Source of the DNA: Agapetus fuscipes
Lineage: Eukaryota; Arthropoda; Insecta; Trichoptera; Glossosomatidae
NCBI GenBank assembly: GCA_951799405.1
Contig: OX637332.1
Coordinates: 9,677,001 to 9,741,000 of the forward strand
Direction of reading: 5' to 3'
DNA length: 64,000 bases
Notes under the pieces: model-generated
Database searches by the model: none
What the model was told of the DNA's origin: nothing
Seen by the model: only the letters and a program-made list of their open reading frames with translations
Position numbers and translations under genes: made by a program
Part shown: positions 10,947 to 23,230 of the stretch, in pieces
Numbering within the stretch: the first letter of the stretch is position 1
Layout of the letters: the number at the start of each line of letters is the position of its first letter

Positions 10947-12473
10947 TATTTATTGTAAAAGTTTATTTCGATCAAAAGTTCCGTAAGTCGAAAGTTTACG
11001 TTGAATGTCTTATATCAAAGGATTAAGGTTAGTCAGAAGTCGAAATAAGTAAGTAAGTAATTAGTAAGTACGGTTGTCATAATTAAATTCACGTTTCAGT
11101 GTTTTTCTTAAAACCCAAACTATAAAAACCATATGGTTTGCCCAGCCTTAACAAGAAATAAGAACCTGCTTCCTTGTAAAAAGAAAATCATCCACTTTTA
11201 GGGGTGAGCGTAAGGTCAGTCCCTTTTACATGTAAAAATAAAAAAAATCCACTCGACACATGCGACTTCTTCGCGTAGTAGTGACAAAACATATGTGTTA
11301 TAATTTCAATCTGTCATATTATTTTATTTGTAAAAAGGCGTTAACGCATTGTCAGCTACCGCGACAGTTCTAATCTACAACGTTATTCTGTCGCTAGATG
11401 GCAGCGCACACACTGTTGCCTACTATTTTTCTCCCCCCTATAATAATATTATTGTATTCGTTGACCGTGCTGTGGATGTACCATAATTATTCTTGTGTGG
11501 CCACACTGCATTTCAGTATTCAATTGAGATGTGAGTGTGTTGTCGATTTCGCGAAGTTTACTTTATTTTTTACTTGTATTGTCCATTTATGAAAGTATTT
11601 GTTCAATTACAGATAGAATAATGAGCATTGAAGTTACGTGTACACTCATGTGAAAAGTGTTTTTCTCTAGGAAATTGCGTGACAACAGATGACGTATCGT
11701 AAGTTTTTTTTTCAACATGTATCGCTAAAATTTACATTTCACCATTAAATATCGGTTCCACCTTCTCGTAAGCCTTTAAACTGTTTTCATATTAATGAAA
11801 AACTATTTCAAAATGCTTATTCTAGAGTTTGTTTGTTAACAAAACGTTTTAAGTTATGGCCGATGTTGTTTTTTTTTGCGTTAAAATAATTTGGAGCGTA
11901 GCTACCTACGTTCAATGTTCTTAGGTATTGTTGGTAAATTACGTGTACCTATTCTAAGCTCAAAACGTCAATTTCGTTAAAAAAAACATAAAATCTTTGA
12001 TTGTTCCATTGTATTGATGGATTACGTTAAATGGAATTTGTTAGTATGAGAAATGGAAGACGATAACAACAAAAAAAACACCTGAACTTAAAATCCTCTT
12101 ACCTACACAGGTTAGGTTCAATACCTAACGTCAATTACCATTGTCAGGAATAATAATAATATGCGGTTGAATGAAATCATTCTGGTGCAAGATTATTAAT
12201 ATGTTTACTCGTATACCTTACCTGATAATCATTTCAATGACTGCGTAAAATATTCCGGGCATTATTTAATCCGGTATCTTATTTATAAATTGCTTCGCTT
12301 CTGTTGGATCAAGCCATTGAATGAAGTCTGCACATGAATTGACATAGACAACATTGTGACGTCACACGGCCGGGTCACTTGGGAAGAGATAAAGTAGTAT
12401 TTTGTTGCACCATAATCCATTACAAGTGACGTTTACCCGCGAAGAAAAAAGTTATTTTTCTTTGATTCAGCTG
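10947..12473. other. Unannotated intergenic stretch
   Basis: No gene or repeat I can name. AT-rich with an isolated GC-richer patch near 11340-11420. One TACTCGTA octamer at 12206. Confidence 0.4.
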
Positions 12474-12755
12474 TTCCTTGACTTATAGGTTGGTAGTTCC
12501 TTGCCTTATAGGTTGATATGCGGCTGACCACTCATGCTGTAAAAATGGTTCACTTTGCCAATGTCACCCCTGTCTCAGGGAAGGACGGCAAGAGTTGCAG
12601 GGTGTATGTCCATTTGAGATTTGGTTTTTATGTTGTAGGTTCACATGCGGCATGTGCAAGCGCGAACTTGTACTTGTCTGGTTGTGAAAATGCATGTTAT
12701 GTGAATCTCCAATGTAGCATATCTTTGCAACTTAGATTAGATTAGATTAAATTGA
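12474..12755 (+). repeat. R1 repeat with duplicated 5' end and pentamer tail
   Basis: The first block, ttccttgacttataggttgg, is followed at once by a second ttccttgccttataggttg. The copy ends with the tail (ttaga)n, 'cttagattagattagatt'. The doubled 5' end could be a small slippage event or an insertion into another copy's start. Confidence 0.85.
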
Positions 12756-13245
12756 CAATAAAGATTATATTGTAATGTCACTATAAAAGATGTAAAAAGG
12801 TTACGTATCGGTATGTGAGTTTTTTTACCATAGTAACGTATGTGCCACGGAACTAAATAGGCGTAACAATGAAATAAATATAGAAAAACAGCCAGACCTC
12901 GAAAAGAGACATTGATTTTTGTTTGACAGTCCTCGTTGACAGGTACCTGGGGACTAATAACAAGACCTCATTTTTGGCACGTCAAGCATCTGTGATGCGC
13001 CGACAATTTATTTTATATTGATCCATGTATCACTGCCACCATTGTCTGTGAGAAGAAATAAATTAATTGCAACTTCTACAATATTTAATTATTTTTTGTA
13101 AACTGTGCAAAAAATGCTGTAGGTACCTATAATAATATTAAATTTATGACAACAATGTTTATAAAACGGAGTCCAAATTTCTTGCTGCTCTTGCAAACTT
13201 TTTTTTTTTTTATTAGAGTTTTTAGATTTTCTCATTCTTCTCCAA
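12756..13245. other. Unannotated intergenic stretch
   Basis: No gene or named repeat seen. Confidence 0.4.
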
Positions 13246-13551
13246 GTCTGCTGGATAGCTTAGTGGTAAAATGCTTGTATACCATGCCGAGAGCTAGGGT
13301 TCGATTTTCTACATGGTGTCAGAAATGTTTTCCCGTTTCGGTGCTCATTTCAAACTTAAATACCGGAATGGTTTACTCAGCCTTCACAAGGATGAGAACT
13401 GGTCCCCCGAGAGCTGGGAAACCTCCAGTCCAAGTGAAGTGGTTGGTGTAAGGCCGGCCTCCTTACGTCTGAAAATAAGTCTCACACGCCACATGCGACC
13501 TCTCAAGGCCAATACGGTAAAAAAATAACACTTAATGTGCAGCTTACTTGC
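13246..13551 (+). mobile_element. SINE family A copy
   Basis: A box tagcttagtggtaaaat and B box gggttcgattttc are both somewhat mutated. The body with gtttcggtgctcatttcaaa, gagagctgggaaacc and ggccggcc is well kept. Confidence 0.8.
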
Positions 13552-14410
13552 TTTACTTGGTATCGGTATAAACCAAAGTTCTGAGAGCTTTTATTGCTTT
13601 TAAAAAAAAAATTAAACATGCAAAATGATGGTTTTAAAGAGGAAATAGCAAAATTTGATTTTATTTTTGTGTAGAGCCCAATGTAATTTCAAATAAAATA
13701 TACACGCACATACTTGAGATGGTTATACTATTTTGATGAAATCGACTGGCATGGCAATTTAAAAAGGTCATGTACATAATACAAAGCACACCATACGCGT
13801 TTATAGACAGTACAAGTAGTACAACTAAATATACGCTTCATTTTCATTTTAGACTTTTCATGTAATATGTCAGAAGTATATCTATCCATCTGCAATATTG
13901 TACAGCTAGTACATATGCTTAGTTCCACCATTGTGAAAAGTTCATCACAATTAATTTATTTTTATTAGGACACAGAAATGCCATTCTCAATTTGAAGCGT
14001 CTGCTTTCTGAGCGAAATAACTTTTTTGGAAACTGATCGGTGTCAAAAAAAATCCTGGTGTACTCGTATTTTATTTGTTTAAAAGTTTTTTTTTCTTACA
14101 ATAAATCGATTTCAGACTTTGTGGGTTTGTTTTCATGTGGATCACACCTCAAGAGCTCTGCATGCTTATTCGTCGATGCTTATGCGCCAAAAAGTCTTAC
14201 TCTTATCTTGCACCGGTAAAGTTTTCTTTACCACCTAAAAACATGAGAACTTGTTCTTATGGGAGCAGGAAAATCGTACCTACGTCTATTTATTTATTAT
14301 TTTGTGGAAGGTTGACCGCCTTACCTGTAACAAACATATTCCAAGTGCCAATGCTATCGCTTCTTGTATGAACATTGTATGTGACCCGTTACGTTTAGGT
14401 GAAATTTAAA
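13552..14410. other. Unannotated intergenic stretch
   Basis: No gene or named repeat seen; short AT-rich frames only. TACTCGTA at 14061. Confidence 0.4.
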
Positions 14411-14414
14411 CAGG

Positions 14415-14475
14415 GGTTTCGATCGTTTGCTGGCGTCGTAACCAACGTCTTTAGGAGACACCCTTTATGCACGAC
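14415..14475 (-). repeat. Hammerhead-core-like hairpin motif, family of 55.4 kb
   Basis: The minus strand reads CTAAAGACGTTGG, a short loop, CGCCAGC and AAACGATCG. Together with the following 'ggagacaccc' it matches the motif at 55405-55445 (ccaacgtctt-aggagacac). It appears to be a fragment of a dispersed repeat. Confidence 0.45.
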
Positions 14476-14659
14476 ATTTGGGAAATGAACTCTCAGATGA
14501 ATTTATCCTAAATCGGCATGTTGCGTACGATTCCAGCGAAACTTTGAGAATAATGCTAGTTCTCTATAAGAGTAATTAATTTTTCATTTTCAAGTTGATT
14601 GCTATTTGTAAATACGGATACATTTAGGTAATCTCAGAACCTGAATAAATAATAATTTC

Positions 14660-14745
14660 AGAGGGCTCTTGAGGTGTGATTTACACAAAAACAGCGCTCA
14701 CCAAATAGATGATCCTTCTATTATTATTAATAATAATGTGAAGAA
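14660..14745 (+). mobile_element. SINE family B, 3' fragment with ATT tail
   Basis: Contains agggctcttgaggtgtgat, 'cacaaaaacagcgctcacc' and an ATT-rich tail (attattattaataat). 5' truncated, as is usual for LINE-mobilised SINEs. Confidence 0.65.
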
Positions 14746-15108
14746 ATATCGTGATCAACTATGTCCTAATCTACGAGCATTTTTGAGTTTGCAAAAGTAA
14801 ATTAGTGTCCACATATTTTTAAGTCATGCATTTGTAGTCGAGCAAATAGCAGTCGTTTTCGCGGAGACATTTGGCACCTGCGTTTTTACGAAGAAAATGC
14901 TTACTGTAATGAGCGTAAATTATACGCAGCAGTTCTTGTCGCCTTTCCCTGGGAAAAGGGTTATCATTTTTACGGTATTTGTCGTGCGATTCATTAAAAA
15001 TTCGTATCGAGAGCTTAAAAATACAATACGAAAACTCGATTTATTGTCAAAAGCAATTTTACAAACATTTCTATTAGCAGTTTCTTATGTATTTTTATTA
15101 CTGATGTA

Positions 15109-15345
15109 TCCCTTGACTTGTAGGTGGAGGCTGACCACTCCATAGGTACTGTAAAAAATGGTTCACTTTGCCAATGGCACCCCTGTTTCAGGGAAGGTCG
15201 GCAAACGTTGCGGGGTTTGGTTTTGTTTTAATTTATAAGTACACATTCAGAATTTGTAAGCGCGAACATACACCTGTCTGTGGACATGCATTTGATATGA
15301 GTTTTGAATGTTAATATATCTTTGCAACTTAGATTATTATTATTA
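15109..15345 (+). repeat. R1 repeat
   Basis: Starts tcccttgacttgtagg and ends tttgcaacttagattatta. A deletion removes part of the middle after gttgcgggg. Confidence 0.8.
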
Positions 15346-15675
15346 TCTATGATAAAATGAAATGAAATATTAATATATATTGATAGAATCTTCAATTGGA
15401 TAATATTTAATAATCAATTGACATTAAAAAATCACTTTGAAGGTGATGACTTTCAAATATTTTATTTTAGTTTTAAAACACTTCTATGCACAACTATCAT
15501 AGTCATCGGATGATAACGAAGTGTTTTTTTTATTAATAAATTAAAGAAATACTTTCTTTGCCGATAAGGATTTTCTATTGTTTACTCTTTTTGTTTTGCC
15601 TCAGACAAAAAATCGGAGTATTTACCTACACTTAAGATTAAAAATACATTTGTGTTATTTATTTTTAATAATAAT

Positions 15676-15850
15676 TACACCCCTGTCTCACGGAAGGTCG
15701 GCAAGAGTTGCAGGCCTTATGTTTATTTGAGACTGGGGTTTTTTTTACGTATATGTTGTAGGTCCACATGCGACATGATTGTGTAGTATGCGCGGGAACT
15801 TATGTGTGTCTGCTTGTGGGAATGCATTTAATATGAACCTCAAATCTCTT
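15676..15850 (+). repeat. R1 repeat, 5' truncated
   Basis: Begins inside the family at 'cacccctgtctcacgg' and runs to 'aatatgaacctcaaat'. It lacks the first 80 bp and the extreme 3' tail. Confidence 0.75.
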
Positions 15851-16513
15851 TACTTTTTATTTATTTACCTGGCATGATTTGTAATTTAAAATATTAATTT
15901 GTAGAATACAGTAATAGGCGACATGAATTGTAAAAAATATCTTATATATGTATACAAAATTATATTCAATGCTGTTGTATTCTTGTTTAAACAATAAAAA
16001 AAAAAAAAAAAAAATGATACATATCTTTGAAACTTACATTTAGAACGAATTGTCATTTTTTTATTGATTAAAAAAACAAACAAACTGCATGAAAATTTCC
16101 CGGAGCTATTTCCTACTTTACCATGACATGAAAAATATTGTCAGGGGGCGGCATGGAATACCGCTAATGTAAAAACCACGATATTTAGCTTTCCCTTACA
16201 AGGAGCTTTGTTCAACAGCGTCCCTGCACTATCCACAAATGTTATCAACTGAGAAGAAGTAGAGCACGCAATTTACTAGGTTAAGTATACAGAAATTCTG
16301 GAAATGTTTTCTTTTTGTCGACTTTAATTTTTAGCGATACAAACTTCATGTTCGAAGGGGCAAGCTTTCAATACAGGCTGGGTAGGTAAAAAATAGTGAA
16401 AGAAATTTTAGGGCTTAATTAATGCAAGGCTTATTTAAAAATTTATGTTTCAGTTTCACTGTCTAATATTTTTTAAAGGAAAACACAAACTATTTACTCT
16501 GTAACCGAATGCT

Positions 16514-16985
16514 AGTTCATTGACCTATAGTTGTTATGAAGCTGAGCACGGATACTGTAAAAAATGGTTCACTTTCACGCCAATACCACCCTTAAAAAGT
16601 TTTTTTGGGCTTATGTTATTTCATATTTGTATTCCTTGACTTATAGGTTGGTATGAGGCTGACCACCCATACTGTAAAAAATGGTTCACTTTGCTAATGT
16701 CACCCCTGTTTCTAGGAAGGTCGACAAAAGTTGCAGTGTTTATGCTCATTTGAGGATTGGTTGTAATTTGTAAGTACACATTCAGCATTTGTAAGCGCTA
16801 ACTTACACTATCTGTTTGTGGGCATGCATTTGATGTGAGCTTTGAATGTTAATATCTCTTTGCAAATTAGATTATAGATGTTCATTTGAGATTTGTGCTT
16901 TAATTTTGTAAGACTTTTAATGTTTCTTCTTGTGGGCATACATTTTATTTGAATCATAAATGTTAATATTTTTTACTAAGACTAT
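16514..16985 (+). repeat. R1 cluster: 5' piece, full copy and 3' piece
   Basis: A 5' piece (16514-16600, tcattgacctatag...) is followed by a full copy (16630-16875, ttccttgacttataggttgg to gcaaattagattatag) and a further 3' piece (16876-16985) that begins at 'ttcatttgagatttg'. All are in the same orientation. Confidence 0.75.
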
Positions 16986-17044
16986 AGATTTTAGAATGAT
17001 AAGTCTAAATTTCTGTTTCAATTTAATTTACCAATATTTTTTTC

Positions 17045-17445
17045 AAGGTGAAATACAAACTGTTTATTCCGGAAGGGATTTGCCTCTGCTCAATGCACGC
17101 GCCTGCTTGTAGGCACAGCTAGTGTGTCTGTTTGTGCACGCCGGATCACTTTAGTGCTTTGATTATTGTCTAGCGCAATCTAGAATATCTTGGAGACGTT
17201 TATTCGGGTCATATGGAAAGTGGGAAGTCGTCCCAATTCCCGCCCCCTCGCCCCTCGCTCTGCCGCCCCCCGCTGTATCATCTGACCCGAAATAGAAGCG
17301 ATGCTCAGCGTGGGGCAACGCTAGCGATCCGCTTAGAGCTGAGAGAAGTAGGGGCGACCGCCTCTACTGAAACACCAGAAGGGTTCTCCTTCTTTTCGTG
17401 CAATTTCTATAAAATAAATCAGTTATCATCATGGGGATGCTTGTT
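17045..17445. other. GC-rich unclassified block
   Basis: Between about 17080 and 17380 the base composition is distinctly richer in G+C than the surroundings (cccgccccctcgcccctc). A 90-codon open frame runs through it but has no recognisable domain. It could be part of an unrecognised retroelement; a LINE C-terminal motif follows directly. Confidence 0.3.
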
Positions 17446-17530
17446 GACTACGAATTGGAAGTCTGCAACGGGTAATAGGAGCTGAAGGCAAAGGCTGACG
17501 GAGACCAAGAGTCCAAATGAGCTGAAGGGG
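17445..17530 (+). pseudogene. LINE C-terminal fragment, second LINE family
   Basis: The frame reads NWKSATGNRS, stop, RQRLTETKSPNELKG, parallel to DWKPAAVDRRSWGRRLMEA at 27.7 kb. W-A-DR-W-EA-L-E is a common ending of non-LTR reverse transcriptases. Short and interrupted. Confidence 0.4.
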
Positions 17531-17861
17531 CATTTCTAAACTATTGGCTTAGAATCTCTAATTTCTATTGCATATGCTTCCGTAGACCTCAGGAATTCTC
17601 ATTCGGCTCCCTATTTTATTTCGTGTTCGAGCAATGTGAGAATTTCATTATTTCAATCGTTTATTCGTGGATTAATGTCAATACTATGTTTATTTATTTA
17701 ATAAACAAGCCTTTTTACCTGAGAATATATAAGCGCTTGGAATTGTGAATGTGAAAAACTGATTTCTTTATTGGATCAAGTAGGATTTGATATTGGAAGA
17801 AATATCATGAAAAATACGCAAAACCTCTATAAAAGGCTACCCCTTTAGTACATTCGACTTT

Positions 17862-18110
17862 CCTTAATCTAAATCTAAGCTGCAAAGATATGTATCATTT
17901 AAGATTCATATTAAATGCATTCCCACAAGCAGACAGGCATAATTTCGCGCCTACACATGCGTGAACCTAAATATAAAAAACCCAATCTCAAATGAACATA
18001 AGCCCTGCAACTCTTGCCGACCTTCCCTGAAGCAGGGGTGACATTGGTAAAGTGAATCATTTTTTACAGTATGGGTGGTCAGCCGCATACCAACCCATCA
18101 GTCAAGGAAC
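17862..18110 (-). repeat. R1 repeat, near full-length
   Basis: Plus-strand ends are ctaaatctaagctgcaaag and catcagtcaaggaac. A short deletion affects the acatgcggcatgt palindrome. Confidence 0.85.
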
Positions 18111-18130
18111 TTAATTACAGATATATTAAG

Positions 18131-18415
18131 TCCGGTCGATAGCTCAGTTGGTAGAATGTTTGCTTTCCATGCCGAGAGTAAGGATTCGATCCGCATCGAG
18201 GGTGTCAGAAATGATTTCCCGTTTCGGTTTTCATTTCAAACCCAAAATAAATACGCGCAAGGTGTTTATTTCCCTCGGGAGCTAGGAAACCCACACTTCA
18301 GCTGAAGTGGTTGACATGAGGTCGGCCTCTTTACCCGTAAAAATAAATAGGTCCCAAATCGACAGATTCAGAGCAGGCAAGAGGTCACACTATATGTGTA
18401 GCGTAGTTGCGTGCG
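18131..18415 (+). mobile_element. SINE family A, full-length copy
   Basis: Starts gtccggtcgatagctcagtt; A box intact, B box ggattcgatcc mutated. Ends tgtgtagcgtagttgcg. It lies directly between two R1 pieces. Confidence 0.85.
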
Positions 18416-18425
18416 TGGCGTTTTA

Positions 18426-18468
18426 TTGGTTGGTATGTGGCTGCCCACTCATACTGTAAAAATTAGTC
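18426..18468 (+). repeat. R1 repeat, 5' fragment
   Basis: 'attggttggtatgtggctgc' and 'cactcatactgtaaaaa' match the R1 5' end; the rest is absent. Confidence 0.55.
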
Positions 18469-18751
18469 CATAGATAACATTGATTGTTTTTAAGTAAACC
18501 TTTAAAAAAATATTTTTAATAGATTTGTGGAAAGGAATGCAATTCACCAACCTATTTTTCCTGGCCAGTTGTCTTCCTGCGAAAGCAGATGCTTGTGTGC
18601 ATGCAATGGTATCTCTTGAACCAGGGTCGAAGTTATGGTCAAGTGGGCCTTTATATAATCTCCTTCATTGATAAAGGGTGGTTTTTATTTAATTTTCAGA
18701 ACACCAATTCAACAGTATAAGAACAAAAATCAAGTAAAACGACGCGATCTC

Positions 18752-18835
18752 CGATCTGTCTAATCTAATCTAATCTAAGTTACAAAGACATGTTACATGG
18801 GAGATTCACATTACATGCATTTTCACAACAATTTG
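18752..18835 (-). repeat. R1 repeat, 3' end with pentamer tail
   Basis: The tail taatctaatctaatctaag leads into the family's 3' 70 bp (ttcacattacatgcattttc). 5' truncated in element sense. Confidence 0.75.
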
Positions 18836-19787
18836 CTTTGATTTTTCCTCACATCAATGTGGCTGTCCTAATTCATGATGCGCTAATCATCCCTGGCAAT
18901 GATCGTTCAAATTATTGATAGATTAGTGTTACTCAATTAATTACTGCACACAATACCAAAGCGTGCAATTTAATTGCTACCTATTTTCTTTCCACATACT
19001 TGTAGAGTCGCAGTACTTATCTATTTTCAGTTGCACAATAACGTCTTGTATTATTTTCAACAGGTAATATGTAATTGCTGTCGTGCTATTAAAAACGTAT
19101 TCCCGATCTGTTTTCTGAATATCGACACATTCAATTTATTTAGTGTTGATTATTATTTATAGAGATTGGTGATTTTTTCACATGTATACCGCGTACTAAA
19201 AATTTACTTTTGAAAGTATTTGAGACCTTTAAAATGCGAAGTATGAATTCAAGAGGAATTATTTGACGTGTAATACGAAGAATATTTTTTACAAGACGTT
19301 AATATTACAAGATTTAAAAAAATCTTATTTTTCAAGTCATTTGCATATAGTTTTCAACCTTAACGGATTGAAAAAGCATTTGATAAAACTTTATGTCATA
19401 TAATGTTTCGCTTTTAGAGAAATGCTGTCATAGAAGTTTTAAACTTTTCCCATTCGCGTTTGGATGAAAAATTAATTACGAGTGGATAGTGATGGTTATG
19501 AAATGAAAAAAGTTTTAATTACTTTATTCAAAACCAAGTTTCAGCATAAATGACTGGTGACTTCAGCATCAGTAGAAAATAACATAATTTTAAATTGTAT
19601 TTTTGTTCATAATTTCTGTATGTTTAGTAAGAAAATGGCGCATGATTTTTCCTTTATACATATTTTCGGTTTGTAAAATCTAGCAATCTTTACTTCACAA
19701 CACTTCGGACAGGTTACCAAGCTCTTGGTGGTTTACACCCTTGACTCTTATTTGATGAGAATTATTACTTACACAATGGTGTAGGGT
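18836..19787. other. Unannotated intergenic stretch
   Basis: AT-rich, no gene or named repeat seen. Confidence 0.4.
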
Positions 19788-19920
19788 TGCTTAATCTAAT
19801 CTAAGTTGCAAAGATATGTAACATTTGTGATTCACATTACATGCATTCTCACAAGCAGACACTTACAAGTTCGCGCTTTAGCATGCCGCATGTAAACCTA
19901 CAACATAAAAAGCAAGCTTA
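19788..19920 (-). repeat. R1 repeat, 5' truncated
   Basis: Runs from taatctaatctaagttgcaa to 'cctacaacataaaaagc', then stops abruptly, as expected for a 5'-truncated retroposed copy. Confidence 0.75.
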
Positions 19921-22900
19921 GCCAAGGGAAAACTTGATTCAGGATTTTCGCTTTGTTAGAGTAGAAATGAAATGTGTGTTTCTTTGTTGGAGAAGAAAAT
20001 TGAAAGCTTCTTCATTGAAGTTTTCATAGCTATGTATTTTTTTTATTGTCACTCGCCATAAGCTGATTGCTTAAATGGAACCAGTCACGCAAAATTATCA
20101 ACGTATTTCGTGTACTACGCTTTCCTGAAATATTTTTCCCTTGCAATATTGTATATTTCCTGCCCCTAATCACAAACCTAAAGTGCAGCTCTTTATATCC
20201 TTCGTTTTGTATAAATGTTGCAATACGATTGGGAATTCTAAGTATGCATAGAACACTGGATAAAGCCCACCGCAGTCTTTTATCTTTTTCCGTACTACTC
20301 CATACATGCAATATCGCTTCTATTTATCTATCATAATCTAATTTCGTATTGCATTTGCGCTGTTCCTATTTCCAATCAACCATATATGTACCTGCTCATG
20401 TTCACCACCTCCACGTATTATGTAGTTGAATCACGTTCAATATGCATTCACACGTGCAAGTGGTCATGCAAATGCTCGGATATTTTCGGCTGTGGATTGT
20501 CGAGTGATTTTTGATACCACAACGTGTGAATTGTAATAATATGTTCGTAATGTGCATCAACAACGAGTGACCCGTATCTAAGACTTTATCTACCTGGTTT
20601 GACCGTGATCTCAGTTTTCCATGTAACAATTTAAGTACCTACGTGTAATTATTAGACTTTGAATTAATTGCAGATATTTATATACTCACTGTATAGCTAC
20701 TATCCATTGTTTTCTGTCCTTAACTCGCATCAAGATAAGTTTATATCCACAGTACACGCCTACGTGCTTATAATAGCAAACTGTTATTGAATATTCGATC
20801 GTGCGTATTTCCAAACTGCGTAATTTCTTAGTAATTCCATGATAGCATTTGTAATGTATACAACATTTTGAGTTTTACAATACTTACTGAAAATAATATT
20901 TTCCCAATTTTTTTCCTACATTTCAAGAAAAGAATCATGGTGCGCAGCATATGAAATATGTATGTATTTTTTTTTTACGGTGCGGAATTTTTTCATGAAT
21001 ATATACTAGCAATATTTGTATACGTGCACATTGTCTACACGGAGTGGGGACTTAAAATGTGTATGCGTATGTGACTGAGATTATAAATTATTGTTTATAA
21101 ATTTCACATAATTGTTTGAATCTAGAAGGAGCTAGAAAAACATGGTAAACATTGTTGTAATGAATCCCATGATGATTTTTAAAGCAAAAAGCGATTTTGA
21201 TTTATAGTCGTAGTTACTCGTTTGATACCTTACGTAGGAGAAATTTCGTCTGATGTTTTTGCCGTCTCACAATAATCAAACTGCAACTGAACTCAGTTAA
21301 CTATATAGCCTAGTGGCTCATCCGAGTATTGAATTTTTTGTTTTGTCACTGGTAATATTATCGATTGCTTTTCTGATTCTCTGCCAATAAGCTGCAGGCT
21401 GCGGAAAAGTGCGTAGGTTACAAATGGCCTGCTTTGTTCCGCACTCACATTTCGAGAAATACAGAAATTTTTGCTCGTAAAGTTGATGTTTTTAATCAAG
21501 TAAAATTAAAAAAAAACTATCGATCATTCTGTGACATGTCGAGAAAAATAATTTAGTTGTCAGTTCAGATGGATTGAAAGTCGATGATGCAAATTAAACT
21601 ACAATCTTTTTAGGGGAAAAAAATTAAATCTTCCATATTATCTTTGCATTTTTTTTAAAAACATAGTGGTCAGTAAACTTATTTATGTTTATACTTGAAG
21701 TTTTTGTCTTCTTAATGATTCAGCGCATTGTCTTTTATTTCAAAGACCTTAATTTTATTATCAGCTGCTTTCAGCAGGGAAATTGTTGCTGTACAGTAGT
21801 GAAACCAACTATGCCAATGTTTTGAAATTTAGACAAACTCTTGACGTTCCTGCACCTTTCCGCGAATTCAAAGTAAGTATAACTTTAGTTTACTACCTCG
21901 CATGCTGTTTATCAATGTCAGCAGATAGAAGTAACCGAAATAATTCCTGAAATTCTTCCGCATATTATTGCATAGGTATTCGGACCATCAGTCATCAGCC
22001 ACGCTAGAGTATTCCTACTCTGAGAGAGTCTGACCAGCTAATTTATGTAAACAGCACTAAGGAGTGAGTAATGTACGGGCGTTATTAACATACTACATAA
22101 TTTACTTCAGCTGAATGTTTGCTCGTCGTGAATTTAGCGGGCAAGCTCCAAAACAAACATGCTCGCAGCTTATTCAAGTTGCACATTTTGCATGCGACTT
22201 ATCGCTTTTTCCTCGATGAGTCAGCATAAAACACCAGAACTCATTTATTTTCATGTTTTTAACCTAACACCACCTACTTCTAAATGAGTTTCATTTTACA
22301 CCTAAAGATGGGAGGTACTGCTTCTCCCGAAACTGGTTGTGTATAAAATAAAGAGAATTTTATTTCCATTTATAAAAATGGACTTTCACAAAGTTACTGC
22401 CGAAAACCTATATAATACCACGTACTTATTTGAGTTGAGGGATTTTTCATTTGCTAGAATCTAGATGATCAATTTCTAACCCATGTATTTTTTTGTATAC
22501 TAAGAAAACGCTTTGTTTTAACCATTGAACAATCAACCAGACGTCCATATTGATTTCGATGCAGATTTAATTGGAAGGTTTAATAAAGGAAGATTTTTTC
22601 AATTGAATTGCTTTCATCAATTTTCATTTATTGATCTGAAAAAAATAACAGCATGTGTAATGGTGGTGAGGTGCAGACGCTTGTCGCTGTTTTTATCGAT
22701 TTTCCCACAAACTGGAAGCATGTCGCTCTCCCTTGTTTAGCGTCTAGACTACGGGCAGACGTCGGACAATTCTCCTACTCATACGTTTATTCAATACTTC
22801 TGTACTAGCTGTCACATTCACTTGGCGGTTTTATGAATAAATGAAAGAATTCTCGCTTAAATACCTACTCATCACCAATTCATTTCAATTTTTTTTCAAG

Positions 22901-23095
22901 ATCTTTTGTCTGCGTGTTTTTTTTCCATGTCGCAGTTCGATCCAACACGCTTCACGAAATGCCGTCATTTAATGAAATAGCTATTTCGTCCCCCCAGTGC
23001 TTGTTTGGCTTGTCCACCATTTGATTCAAAGATAACCTTTCAATGAAATTGTTTTAAGAATCACATTCTACACAATCTGAGCTATTTAAAAAATA
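19921..23095. other. Long unannotated stretch
   Basis: About 3.2 kb with only short open frames (up to 93 codons near 20.0-20.3 kb) and no recognisable protein motif, RNA gene or repeat from the families above. It may be genuinely unique intergenic sequence or hold old elements I cannot recognise. Confidence 0.4.
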
Positions 23096-23230
23096 CTAGG
23101 GGCGTTGCCCCTGGCTGCTACGCAGCCCAACCCCTTAACATTTGGTGAATGTGTATATTGCGCATAGTTTCCTCGCGTTAAAATTCAGAAAACATGTAAA
23201 ATAAAAAACATGCCGCCTTTGAAAAAGAAA
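23096..23230 (-). mobile_element. Helitron-like 3' terminus
   Basis: On the minus strand the sequence reads ggctgcgtagcagcc, then gggg-caac-gcccc as a short hairpin, then CTAG followed by T. A GC hairpin just before CTAG|T is the classic Helitron 3' end. The body would extend rightwards, but R1 copies begin at 23228 and no matching TC 5' end is identified. Confidence 0.5.

Noticed and set aside
17213..17485. 90-codon open frame in GC-rich DNA
   Set aside because: GC-richness makes open frames likely by chance, and there is no domain, splice context or neighbouring exon.
20030..20336. Overlapping open frames of 93 and 89 codons on both strands
   Set aside because: No recognisable motif and each is the antisense of the other; probably chance.
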